A stretch of DNA of 49,134 nucleotides from JACQFZ01 sp045810625 (GTDB taxonomy: Bacteria; Pseudomonadota; Gammaproteobacteria; Acidiferrobacterales; Sulfurifustaceae). The notes under the pieces were generated by a model. It was not told the origin of the DNA. It did not search any database and worked only from the letters and a program-made list of their open reading frames with translations. Of the stretch, positions 16,327 to 24,489 are shown in pieces (the stretch's first letter is position 1; each line of letters opens with the position of its first letter). The stretch spans positions 1 through 49,134 of the forward strand of contig JBJMVQ010000077.1 of NCBI GenBank assembly GCA_045810625.1. Direction: 5' to 3'. The position numbers and the translations under genes are program-made.

Positions 16327-16886
16327 GCGACGCGGCGACGGCGGTGCGGCTCGGACGACCCCTGCGCGTGCTGGTTTTCGCCGCCGACTCCGCGCGGCGC
16401 GCGACGCTGCGCCGAATCGTTGCCGATGCGGGTCACGACGTCGTCGATTCGCCGCACGACGCCGACGCTGTATTGGCGGACGGTGCGTGTCCCGCGATCG
16501 ACGATGTACCGACCGTGACCCTGGGCGGCGTCGACGCCGATCAGGCCGGTGTGTTGTCGGCCGACGCCGATGCGAGCCAGATTGATGCGGCGCTGCGCGC
16601 GGCCGCGGCCGGTCTGATCGTCCGCGCGCCGGGGACCGCCGAACCGGGGTTTGCCGCGATGGCGGAAACCGGACTTGAAACACTGTTGACGCCGCGCGAG
16701 CTCGACGTGCTGAGCGCCATCGGCGAAGGGCTAACCAACAAGCTGATTGCTCGCCGGCTGAACATCTCGCTGCACACTGTAAAGTTTCACGTCGAGTCGC
16801 TTTTTCGAAAGCTGCGTGTGCGCACGCGAACGGAAGCTCTTGCCAAAGCCGCGGAACGCCGCCGCGATCGGACGATCGAGCTGTAG
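16323..16886 (+). CDS. LuxR/NarL-type transcription regulator with a degenerate receiver domain
   Basis: The 187-residue protein ends in a clear LuxR-type helix-turn-helix at about 120-180 (LLTPRELDVLSAIGEGLTNK, LIARRLNISLHTVKFHVESL, FRKLRVRTRTEAL). The N-terminal part starts like a receiver (RVLVFAADSARRATLRRIVADAGH), but the acidic pair is reduced to one Asp, the segment that should carry the phospho-acceptor Asp is shortened to VPTVTLGGVDAD, and no conserved Lys is seen. It is therefore probably not controlled by phosphorylation. The four-base ATGA overlap with the pseudoprotease gene means the two are made together, so protein-protein control by that partner is the simplest inference. It binds DNA; targets are unknown. 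Confidence 0.85.
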   Translation: MSDAATAVRLGRPLRVLVFAADSARRATLRRIVADAGHDVVDSPHDADAVLADGACPAIDDVPTVTLGGVDADQAGVLSADADASQIDAALRAAAAGLIVRAPGTAEPGFAAMAETGLETLLTPRELDVLSAIGEGLTNKLIARRLNISLHTVKFHVESLFRKLRVRTRTEALAKAAERRRDRTIEL

Positions 16887-17067
16887 ACCCGAAGGCGAGG
16901 CGCTAATCGTTTGCGAACGCAACGCCGCGGCAACTCGTCGCTACCATTTCATCGGTTCCTAGCGTAGTGGAGCGAGCCGAATCCGGAACTGCGAGGGTGC
17001 GCGTATTCCCGCGCGCGCCCCGTCATACGGCCAGATGAGAGCGGGTCCGTTCAGTACTCGCACTCGT

Positions 17068-17874
17068 TCACCGCTTCCATTTCGTAAGATAGAACATCGC
17101 GCCTCGGCGATCGATCTCCGATTCCATGGCGTTCAGCGCTTCGAGCACGTCGGCTTCGCCGACGCGGAGCTCGCGCGCGATATCCATCGCCGTCATCTCT
17201 CGTTGGCCGTCCAGCAGGGTGCGGATCCTGGCGGTGAGCTGCGCAACGCGCGGCATCTCGCCGACCGGATCGAGCAGCTCGGGACGATCGTTCTTTGGAC
17301 TGTTGACGGCGCGGCTGACCGGATAAATTTCGAGCGGCGAATCGGGATAGGGCTGCAGCAGCGCGGTCAGCTCGTCGTAATCCGGGTAGAGCGGATCGAG
17401 CCAGGCCTTCCACGCCGTTTCGGGTAGTATCGCGGGCATGCGGTTATGCACCTGCCCGATCGTGCGATTCGGCGCCGTCGTAATGATCGCGAAGCGCCGG
17501 CGCTTCATCGACTCGTCGTACACCGCGCCGAGCGCGAACGGCCGGCGGTCGTGCCGGCGCACGTAGTACGGCTGCTTGTGTCGGTCCCACTCGTAGAATC
17601 CGTCGACGAAAACCAGACTGCGGCGATGCCGGAACGAGCGCGACTTCGCAACGCCTTCGCCGCGAATGTTGACGTAGGGGCGCTTCGGGTCTTTTCCGGG
17701 AATTCCCCACACGAACGCTTCGATGCTGCGCACGCCGTTCGACTCGACGACGTTCGCGACCGGTTCCCCGGGCGGCTGGTTGTAGCGCGCTCGCCAAGGC
17801 GGAAACGGGCCGCGCGCGCCGACGAGCGCCGCGATCTGCTCGGGCGGTGTCGTGGTGGAAGCGCGTCCGCACAT
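17068..17874 (-). CDS. HMCES/YedK family abasic-site shielding protein (SRAP domain) with C-terminal extension
   Basis: The 268-residue protein begins MCGR, giving the Cys2 that forms a thiazolidine link with abasic sites in single-stranded DNA. Other SRAP residues are present: NIRGEGV (Asn and Glu of the active site), FVDGFYEWDR (Glu) and VHNRMPAIL (His). The SRAP fold ends around residue 205. A further 60 residues, PRVAQLTARIRTLLDGQREM to FYLTKWKR, look like a winged helix with a helix-turn-helix pattern (TAMDIARELRVGEADVLEAL), which ordinary YedK proteins of about 220 residues lack. Known members protect forks from abasic lesions. No LexA box is visible upstream. Confidence 0.9.
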   Translation of the reverse strand: MCGRASTTTPPEQIAALVGARGPFPPWRARYNQPPGEPVANVVESNGVRSIEAFVWGIPGKDPKRPYVNIRGEGVAKSRSFRHRRSLVFVDGFYEWDRHKQPYYVRRHDRRPFALGAVYDESMKRRRFAIITTAPNRTIGQVHNRMPAILPETAWKAWLDPLYPDYDELTALLQPYPDSPLEIYPVSRAVNSPKNDRPELLDPVGEMPRVAQLTARIRTLLDGQREMTAMDIARELRVGEADVLEALNAMESEIDRRGAMFYLTKWKR

Positions 17875-18275
17875 GATTCGATTCCCGCAGTAGTCGATGT
17901 AACAACCGACAAGGTGCGATCAATTATAAAAGAGCCTGCGTTCGACGCGCGTATCCAAGCGCCATCGCTAAATGGAACATCGTCGAACCCGACGCGTCGC
18001 GGCGGCGAGCGCACCGCCGCATACCCAAGCCCCGGTGCGCCGTTTCTCTCCGAGGAACCGCCGGAGCGCCATCCATCGTATGGATTGCCGTTACGTCGCG
18101 CGCGACACGCAATACTCGCGTCGTTCGAGCGTCAGAACTTCCCCTGAGTAGGTGGTCGTGGCATCGCAACTATACTGGCGAGCTTCGGCGTTCTCGCAAT
18201 ACAGTGCGCTGCGATGGCCGTGTGGCACGTTCGAATGGCAACCGGCCATGCGTTCAGCGAACTCCTGGAGCGGCC
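17875..18275. other. Divergent intergenic region
   Basis: 401 bases between the divergently transcribed HMCES-like and SDH-protease genes, so promoters for both must lie here. One good -10-like hexamer for the left gene is listed separately. A TATACT at about 18172 could be a -10 for the right gene, but no -35 goes with it. No gene is supported. Confidence 0.4.
17923..17928 (-). promoter_or_regulatory. Putative -10 element of the HMCES-like gene
   Basis: On the minus strand the hexamer is a perfect TATAAT, 49 bases before the start codon at 17874. No convincing -35 is found at 16-18 bases, so this is tentative. Confidence 0.3.
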
Positions 18276-19133
18276 ATGGGATTGACCGACTTTATCTGGC
18301 TTTATCTCCTGATCTCCATTCTGACGCCGATGTTGCAGCGACGCTGGATCGAGGTGCAGCGCGTGCGCCTGCTCCGGCGCATCGAGCTGATGCGCGGCAG
18401 CCGGGTGATCACCATGATTCATCGGCAGGAGAGCTTCGCGTTTCTCGGCGTACCGTTCGCGCGCTACATCAACATCGAAGATTCCGAGGCGGTGCTGCGT
18501 GCGGTGCGGCTCACGCCGCCCGACATGCCGATCGACATCGTGTTGCACACACCGGGCGGTCTCGCGCTCGCCGCTGAGCAGATCGCCGAAGCGCTGCTGC
18601 GGCACAAGGCGCCGGTGACGGTGATCGTGCCGCACTACGCGATGTCGGGGGGCACGATGATCGCGCTCGCCGCCGACCAAATTCTCGTCGATCGCAACGC
18701 CGTGCTCGGTCCACTCGATCCGCAGGTGAGCGGCCAGCCGGCGGCGGCGATCCTCGAAGCGGTGAAGGCGAAGCCGATCGACAAGGTCGACGACAGTACG
18801 CTGATCCTCGCGAGCATCGCGCGCCGCGCCATGACGCAAATACGCAGCAGCGTCATCAAGATCGTCACCGACGGCGGACAGACTCGCGAGCAGGCTGAGC
18901 GCATCGCCGATCTCCTCGCGACCGGCCAGTTCACCCACGACTATGCGATCGATTTCGAAGAAGCGCGCGCGATGGGTCTTCCGATCAAGGACGAGCTGCC
19001 GAAGGAAATTTATCTATTAATGGATCTCTATCCGCAGCCGGCGCGCGCGACGTCGGTGCAATACATACCGCAACCGTATCGGCGCGAGCCCGCGCCGGCT
19101 CCTGAACGCACGCGGCCCGAGGCCGGCCGATGA
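18276..19133 (+). CDS. SDH family Clp-fold serine protease, membrane-anchored
   Basis: The 285-residue protein has one N-terminal membrane segment (LTDFIWLYLLISILTPML) followed by a ClpP/SppA-type domain of the serine dehydrogenase proteinase family. Family signatures are IDIVLHTPGGLALAAEQIA, forming the oxyanion region, and VPHYAMSGGTMIALAADQI with the nucleophile Ser, then ILVDRNAVLGPLDPQ. The C-terminus is a proline-rich tail. TGGAG about six bases upstream supports ATG 18276; the frame extends farther without family sequence. The stop overlaps the rhomboid start (ATGA), so the two proteases are co-translated. The active site is probably at the cytosolic face of the membrane. Substrates are unknown; a stepwise membrane proteolysis pathway is inferred. 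Confidence 0.88.
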   Translation: MGLTDFIWLYLLISILTPMLQRRWIEVQRVRLLRRIELMRGSRVITMIHRQESFAFLGVPFARYINIEDSEAVLRAVRLTPPDMPIDIVLHTPGGLALAAEQIAEALLRHKAPVTVIVPHYAMSGGTMIALAADQILVDRNAVLGPLDPQVSGQPAAAILEAVKAKPIDKVDDSTLILASIARRAMTQIRSSVIKIVTDGGQTREQAERIADLLATGQFTHDYAIDFEEARAMGLPIKDELPKEIYLLMDLYPQPARATSVQYIPQPYRREPAPAPERTRPEAGR

Positions 19134-19825
19134 TACCGGTCGGGGACAACGTGCCCCGTCGCTGCGACCCCATCGTCAACTGGTGCCTGATCATCGCGAA
19201 CGTCGTTGTTTTCTTCATCGAGCTTGCTCAGGGGCCGGACGTCGAAGCGTTCGTCTACCGTTGGGCGGTGGTACCGGCGGTGCTCACCGGTCAGGTCGGA
19301 GCGGCCGCCGACGCGCCGCCGCCGGTTGTCACCGTCTTCAGCGCCATGTTTCTGCACGCCGGATGGGGGCATCTCCTCGGCAATATGCTGTTCCTGTGGA
19401 TCTTCGGCGACAACGTCGAAGACGCGATGGGGCAGGTCCGATATCTCGTGTTCTATCTCTTGTGCGGCGTCGTCGCGACGTTCGCGTTCGTGGCGCTCGC
19501 GCCCGGCACGACAGCGCCGAGCCTTGGTGCGAGCGGCGCGATCTCGGGCGTGCTCGCTGCGTATCTGATCATGCATCCGCGCGCGATGGTGCTCGTGGTG
19601 ATCCCGCTGTTCCTGCTGTTTCCGGTCGTGCAGGTACCCGCGTTCCTCATGCTCGGGCTTTGGATCTTGACGCAATTCATCTACGGCGTCGCGTCGCTCG
19701 CGGCGACGAACGAGGGCGGCGGGGTCGCATGGTGGGCGCACGTCGGGGGATTTGTCGCGGGCGTCGTGCTGCTGCCGCTGTTTCGGCGCCGCCGCGAGGA
19801 ATACCTCACCGCCGAATATCGCTGA
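19130..19825 (+). CDS. Rhomboid family intramembrane serine protease
   Basis: The 231-residue protein has six or seven membrane segments. Catalytic Ser is in LGASGAISGVLAAYLIM and the paired His in WWAHVGGFVAGVVLLPL, with FLHAGWGHLLGNMLFLWIFG supplying the conserved His/Asn oxyanion residues and EDAMGQVRYLVFYL the GxxR-type segment. Length and order match bacterial rhomboids of the loop-2-extended type (QVGAADAPPP insert between the first two helices). It cleaves membrane-spanning substrates within the lipid bilayer. The ATG overlaps the stop of the SDH-type protease gene by four bases, a linkage that implies joint function. Confidence 0.93.
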   Translation: MIPVGDNVPRRCDPIVNWCLIIANVVVFFIELAQGPDVEAFVYRWAVVPAVLTGQVGAAADAPPPVVTVFSAMFLHAGWGHLLGNMLFLWIFGDNVEDAMGQVRYLVFYLLCGVVATFAFVALAPGTTAPSLGASGAISGVLAAYLIMHPRAMVLVVIPLFLLFPVVQVPAFLMLGLWILTQFIYGVASLAATNEGGGVAWWAHVGGFVAGVVLLPLFRRRREEYLTAEYR

Positions 19826-19863
19826 GCGGCGCCAGCCGCGAACGTGCGGCGCGAAGTCGCCGA

Positions 19864-21405
19864 TCACGGCATACGCGCCGGCAAGCGGCGGAGGTGTCGC
19901 AACCAAGCGAGCGGCCGGCGCAACCCATCAGCGCCGGTGCCCGGATTGATCGGCTCGCACAACACTTCAGGCCAAAGCTCTTCGATGGCCGACCGGAACA
20001 ACGTGGGATAGCGAGTCTTTCGAAATCGTTCGTCCACCGACAGAAAGGTCGCGAGCAGCGCGCGGCAGTTGTACGGCGTGAAGATGTCGCGCCACGCGAT
20101 GTCGAACTCGAGCTGGGCCATGGCGAGCCCGTTCCCATGGCCCTGTTCCCACTCGAACAAGTCGAGCAGCTTTACGTACGCGGCGCGCTCGCCGACATCC
20201 TCGATCCATTCCGAGAAAAACCGGATCGCGTAAGGATGTTCCAGATGTTGCAGCCGGGCGAGGTCGGCGGCGGTGATGCGCCGGCGATTCGAAAATGCCA
20301 GCGCGTCGCGGAGAGGGCAGCGGCCGACTTCGGCGCCGCTGCCCGTCACCGCCACCTTGTGTCCGCTGGACCACTGCCAGATCGCTTCGGCATCCGGGCC
20401 ATAGCCATCGTGCGCGAGAAAAACGCTGCGCTTGAAGAACCAGCTGAAATCGGCCGAGGTGCTCGCAGCGGCGCGCACGATCTCGTGCCGCAAGCCGAGT
20501 CGGGCGAGGAGTCGCGCCGGAACCGCCACGTCTGCGGCGCCCTCCGGCATTTTCGCTTGGCGCACACTCACGTACGCAATGCGGTCCTTGATCAGCCGCG
20601 CCGCCGCCAATACCAAGCGACTGTCGATGCCCGCGGTCAGCGAAAGCGCAAGCTCGAAACGCTGCGCGGCCGCGAGCATCAGGCCGGTGATGAGACTCGT
20701 CGTGCGCTCCACCCCTTCGCGCAGCGTAAGCGGGGGTAGCGGGCCGTCGGGCCAGTAGCGGGCGGCTCGGCCGGTATGCAGGTCGAGCAGGTGGTTCGGC
20801 AACAAATGCCGCAAGCCGCGCAACGCCGTGCTCGTTCCCGGCCAGCGATACTCGCGGTGCCTGCGAAAAACATCGGAATCGATGAATCGCATCGCGTCAG
20901 GATCGAACAAAAGTCCGAGCACATCGGCCGCGAGATCGGCCTGCGATACGACCCACACATCGCCGGCCGCCGCCGGCGATGTGTGCATCGCCTGGCGCAA
21001 CCCGAGCGCATCGGTCAAGAGATAAAGACCGTCATCGCACGCGGCGACCATCGCCCAGCGGCCCCCTAAAACCGCGGTCGCGGCGATCAGCTTGCGAACC
21101 GATGTGCAGCAGGCGAGGAGCTTCGAGAGGATCGCGGCGTCGTCGGCGGTCGGATCGGTGGGATCGAGAATGAAGCCGATCAGCGTAAGGGCGCGCGCTT
21201 CGCGCCAAACCGTTATGACCGGCAACTCCGGATGTGCCGTGACCCAAAGCGCGCCGGCGGCCTCGTGCGCGCGCCAGCCGTGCGGTCGGTTCGTGCGCGC
21301 CGGTCCAAGCACGAACTGACCGCGGCGCAAGCAGCGCAACGCGCTTGCGCGGCTCTCCGCCTGCACATGGACAGCCGTGTCCGACACGTCCTTGTGATCG
21401 CGCAC
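19864..21405 (-). CDS. Asparagine synthase-like protein without the glutaminase nucleophile
   Basis: The 513-residue protein has the AsnB C-terminal synthetase fold: the PP-loop is LALSLTAGIDSRLVLAAARL, followed by AYVSVRQ and a long helical C-terminal half. The N-terminal 200 residues resemble the AsnB beta-sandwich (GRWAMVAACDDGLYLLTDALG) but lack a Cys at position 2, so ammonia release from glutamine is not expected. The likely start is the GTG at 21403-21405, without a strong ribosome site, so the N-terminus is uncertain. Such proteins often amidate or ligate cell-surface or peptide substrates. It is next to a GT39-type glycosyltransferase on the same strand, hinting at cell-envelope glycan modification. 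Confidence 0.75.
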   Translation of the reverse strand: MRDHKDVSDTAVHVQAESRASALRCLRRGQFVLGPARTNRPHGWRAHEAAGALWVTAHPELPVITVWREARALTLIGFILDPTDPTADDAAILSKLLACCTSVRKLIAATAVLGGRWAMVAACDDGLYLLTDALGLRQAMHTSPAAAGDVWVVSQADLAADVLGLLFDPDAMRFIDSDVFRRHREYRWPGTSTALRGLRHLLPNHLLDLHTGRAARYWPDGPLPPLTLREGVERTTSLITGLMLAAAQRFELALSLTAGIDSRLVLAAARLIKDRIAYVSVRQAKMPEGAADVAVPARLLARLGLRHEIVRAAASTSADFSWFFKRSVFLAHDGYGPDAEAIWQWSSGHKVAVTGSGAEVGRCPLRDALAFSNRRRITAADLARLQHLEHPYAIRFFSEWIEDVGERAAYVKLLDLFEWEQGHGNGLAMAQLEFDIAWRDIFTPYNCRALLATFLSVDERFRKTRYPTLFRSAIEELWPEVLCEPINPGTGADGLRRPLAWLRHLRRLPARMP

Positions 21406-21689
21406 CGTTTCAGAGTTGATCCGGATAGTAGCAGCGCGCGGCGCAATATTAGAGACGAGTCAAACACGGGAACCGCAGTCGTCTGAAGCCCGATGCCAAT
21501 GGCTTTGCGTTTGTGCGGTATGAGCATCGGCCGCGGTTTCGCCTGGCGCGATAGCAAGACTCCCGTGTCGCGCGTGCTTTCGTTTTCCCTCGACGGAGAA
21601 GCGCCATCCGGCCGTGTCGATGCCGGCGATGCGATAGACGCGGCTGAAGTGAGCCGTCGCCGCAATGCGACGGATGACAGACGGAAATT

Positions 21690-23144
21690 TTACCGGCGGT
21701 AGCCTCGAAAATCGGCGACGTAATACAGCCGGTAGCGGCGCACCAGGTCGGGGTAAACGACGATGCGGATCTCGCCGAGCGCGCGGGCGTGGGCGAAGCA
21801 CGGGGCGATATCCTCGAGCTTGGCATCGCGCGCCACGAACACGAATTCGCCGTGGGGTCGCGCGGCGATATCCGCGCTCATGCGGAACTGATCCGTTATC
21901 GCGCCGCTTGGATTCCAAATCGCATCATCGCGACGCGGTTTCAGGTAGTAAACGAGCTCGGCGAGCGTGTAGCGATCGTCGGCCAGTAGTCGGGCGCTCG
22001 GCCACGCCTGTATGTACGTGCCGACGGCCAGGGCAAGCTCCTGCCACCCGCGCGAGCGATAAAAGGCATCCGTCCGCGCGCTGTCGTCGGCCCCGGCAGC
22101 GATGAGCAGCTCGCGATGGTGATAGATCAGCGGCGCTGCGATGAGGTTCACGGCAACTGCGGCGGCGAGCCAGCGCGGACGCCGCGGGAGCGCGAGCGCG
22201 GCGACGGAAATGGCGGCGGCGACGTAGGCGGGCGCGGCCCAGTTGAGATGCGCGCGGCTGAGCAGGCTGAGAACCGTCATCAGCAGCAGTAGCGGCGCAG
22301 CGAAAAATACGAGCACGCGCTGGCGCGCGTCCGTGAACCCTTCCCGGACGCCCGCCGACAGTACAGCCCAAAGTGCGAGCAGCACCGGCCCGAAGACCGC
22401 GAACTGCCCGGCGATGAAGCCGAGCAGGTGCAGCGGATGCACTAGATCGCGATTGAGCTGTGCCAGCTCCGCCGTGTGCCGCACGGTTGGAAAGTCGTGC
22501 GCAGCGTTCCAAACAATATTCGGCAGAAGTATCAGGACGGCGATGAACAGTGCCGCGTAGGAACGCGGATTTCCGAGATGCGCGCGTGCGGAGCCGTCAA
22601 CTACCAGGCAGGCGAGCACGCCGACGCCGAACAACGCCATGGTAAATTTGCTCATGAGGCCGAGGCCGGTCGCCGCTCCCATCGCAAGCCAGTCGCTCCA
22701 ACGGTTTTCTGCGAGCGCGCGGACGAAGAAGTACAACCCAGCGCTCCAGAAAAAAATAAGCGGTACGTCCGTCGTGATGAGCCACGACGACGCGGTGACC
22801 ATCGGAAGCGTCGCGAACGAGATGGCAGCGATGACGCCGATGCGTTTGTCGAACAAACGCCGCGCGGTGAGGAACACGAACCACACCGCCGCGGGATAGA
22901 GCAGCAACGCCGGCAGCCGCAGGCAAAATTCGCTGTCGCCGCAAAGCGCCGTCGCGAAGCGAATCAACCACGCGATCATCGGCGGTTTGGAGTAGTAGCC
23001 GACGTCGAGATGCCGTGACCAGGCGAAGTAGTACGCCTCTTCGACATCGAGCGGCGGACCGGCGTAATACAGCGTCAGGCCGCGATACAACGTGAGCGCG
23101 GTTAGCGCGCCGAGCAGCGAGACAGAGACAGAATGGCGGGTCAC
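21690..23144 (-). CDS. Glycosyltransferase family 39-type (ArnT/PMT-like) membrane protein
   Basis: The 484-residue protein has about ten membrane helices. Its first periplasmic loop has PPLDVEEAYYFAWSRHLDVG followed by YYSKPPMIAWLIR, the acidic DE/Y-P motif of ArnT-like lipid-linked sugar transferases. SSWLITTDVPLIFFWSAGL is another family segment, and a soluble C-terminal portion follows residue 350. It should move a sugar from a polyprenyl phosphate to an acceptor on the periplasmic side. The frame opens with a GTG at 23142-23144 but has no clear ribosome site. It is divergent from the iron exporter gene. Acceptor and sugar are unknown; lipid A modification is only one option. Confidence 0.85.
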   Translation of the reverse strand: MTRHSVSVSLLGALTALTLYRGLTLYYAGPPLDVEEAYYFAWSRHLDVGYYSKPPMIAWLIRFATALCGDSEFCLRLPALLLYPAAVWFVFLTARRLFDKRIGVIAAISFATLPMVTASSWLITTDVPLIFFWSAGLYFFVRALAENRWSDWLAMGAATGLGLMSKFTMALFGVGVLACLVVDGSARAHLGNPRSYAALFIAVLILLPNIVWNAAHDFPTVRHTAELAQLNRDLVHPLHLLGFIAGQFAVFGPVLLALWAVLSAGVREGFTDARQRVLVFFAAPLLLLMTVLSLLSRAHLNWAAPAYVAAAISVAALALPRRPRWLAAAVAVNLIAAPLIYHHRELLIAAGADDSARTDAFYRSRGWQELALAVGTYIQAWPSARLLADDRYTLAELVYYLKPRRDDAIWNPSGAITDQFRMSADIAARPHGEFVFVARDAKLEDIAPCFAHARALGEIRIVVYPDLVRRYRLYYVADFRGYRR

Positions 23145-23364
23145 TCGGTGTCTGTGTTCGATGAGAGACGACGCTCTTCATTCGTTCCGGCGAGTACGCT
23201 CGTTGGTCTAACCGCCCTGCGACGTCGCGTCACGGGCAGCGTCACGCAACGCGCGGCGCCGGCGGATGAGGGGAAATCCGTAGGAGATTCCGCGCGCTTG
23301 GCAGGGTTCGAGCGCAATGGATTACCATGGCGGACCCGACGTGACGCTGATGGAAAGTAACGCC

Positions 23365-24489
23365 ATGCCTTCTGCCGACGACATCGCGCGTTTCCGGCGC
23401 AATCTTCAAGATGAGCTGGACGGGGCGGCGCTCTACGCCGCGCTCGCTCGCGCCGAGCAGGACCGGGTCCGCAAGGATCTGTTCCAGCAGCTATCCGAAT
23501 CGGAAGCGGAGCATGCGGGCCACTGGAGAGAGAAACTCGCCGCCGCCGGTGTTGCCGACACCGTGTACAAGCCGAGTTTCCGCACCCGCATGCTCGGACG
23601 GCTTGCACGCTGGTTCGGCCCGCGGTTCGTGTTGCCCGCGGTCGCGGCGGCCGAGTTCGCCGATCGCGACAAGTACACGACGCAATCCGATGCGGCGTCG
23701 CTTTCCTCCGAGGAGCAAGGACACGCGGCCGTGGTGCAAGCGGTGGCGGCGCGCGGCCGGCCGAGCGCGACGATCGGCGCCGACATCGCCCGAGCGGAGC
23801 GCTGGCATCGTGGCGCGTCCGGCAACGAGTTGCGCGCCGCCGTGCTCGGTGCAAACGACGGCCTCGTCTCCAATTTTTGCCTCATCATGGGCGTCGCCGG
23901 CGCGGGCGTGGGGACCGATACGATTCTGCTCGCCGGCAGCGCCGGCCTTATCGCCGGTTCAATTTCAATGGCGCTCGGCGAATGGTTGTCCGTCACGAAC
24001 GCGCGCGAGCTCGCGCGTACGCAAATCGCGCGCGAGCGCGAGGAGCTCGAACAGACACCCGAGGCGGAGCAAAAAGAGCTGGCGCTGATTTTTCAGGCGA
24101 AGGGGCTCGATCGCGCGCAAGCCCAGACCGTGGCGGCGAATCTGATGCGCGACAAAGACGCGGCGCTCAACACGCTCGCGCGCGAGGAGCTGGGCATCGA
24201 TCCGGGCGACCCGGGCGGCAACCCGTGGAGCGCCGCCGGATTTTCGTTCGCGCTGTTCGCCGTCGGCGCTATCGTACCCGTGCTTCCGTTCGTGTTCGCG
24301 AACGGAACGCGCGCCGTCGTCTCGAGCGTTGCGGTCAGTGCGCTGGCGCTCGCCGCCATCGGCGTCGTCACTTCGGTCTTCAGCGGGCGCGGGCCGTGGT
24401 TCTCGGCGGCACGCCAGGTGATTATCGGCGGCGTTGCCGCCGTGGTGACTTATTACACCGGCGCGTTGCTGGGCGTGTCGTTGTCGTAG
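23365..24489 (+). CDS. mbfA: Ferritin-like/VIT1 fusion, MbfA-type iron (Mn) exporter
   Basis: The 374-residue protein joins an N-terminal erythrin/rubrerythrin-like domain (about 1-150) to a C-terminal VIT1/CCC1 membrane domain. The diiron ligands are visible in DELDGAALYAALARAEQD, LSESEAEHAGHW and SLSSEEQGHAAVV. The VIT1 part starts NELRAAVLGANDGLVSNFCL, followed by MALGEWLSVTNARELAR and four more membrane spans. GGAAAG seven bases before ATG 23365 favours this start over in-frame ATGs at 23317 and 23350. MbfA proteins of alphaproteobacteria sense iron through the ferritin domain and export it from the cytosol. No Fur or Irr box is obvious upstream. Its last 37 bases overlap the convergent TetR gene. 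Confidence 0.85.
   Translation: MPSADDIARFRRNLQDELDGAALYAALARAEQDRVRKDLFQQLSESEAEHAGHWREKLAAAGVADTVYKPSFRTRMLGRLARWFGPRFVLPAVAAAEFADRDKYTTQSDAASLSSEEQGHAAVVQAVAARGRPSATIGADIARAERWHRGASGNELRAAVLGANDGLVSNFCLIMGVAGAGVGTDTILLAGSAGLIAGSISMALGEWLSVTNARELARTQIAREREELEQTPEAEQKELALIFQAKGLDRAQAQTVAANLMRDKDAALNTLAREELGIDPGDPGGNPWSAAGFSFALFAVGAIVPVLPFVFANGTRAVVSSVAVSALALAAIGVVTSVFSGRGPWFSAARQVIIGGVAAVVTYYTGALLGVSLS

Noticed and set aside
23300..23312. GGTTCGA-type sequence that could be a tRNA T-loop
   Set aside because: No acceptor stem, anticodon stem or D-loop can be paired around it.
23145..23364. Fur or Irr iron box upstream of the MbfA-like gene
   Set aside because: I looked for AT-rich GATAAT-type or ICE-type repeats in the 220-base gap and found none; iron regulation, if present, is not visible.
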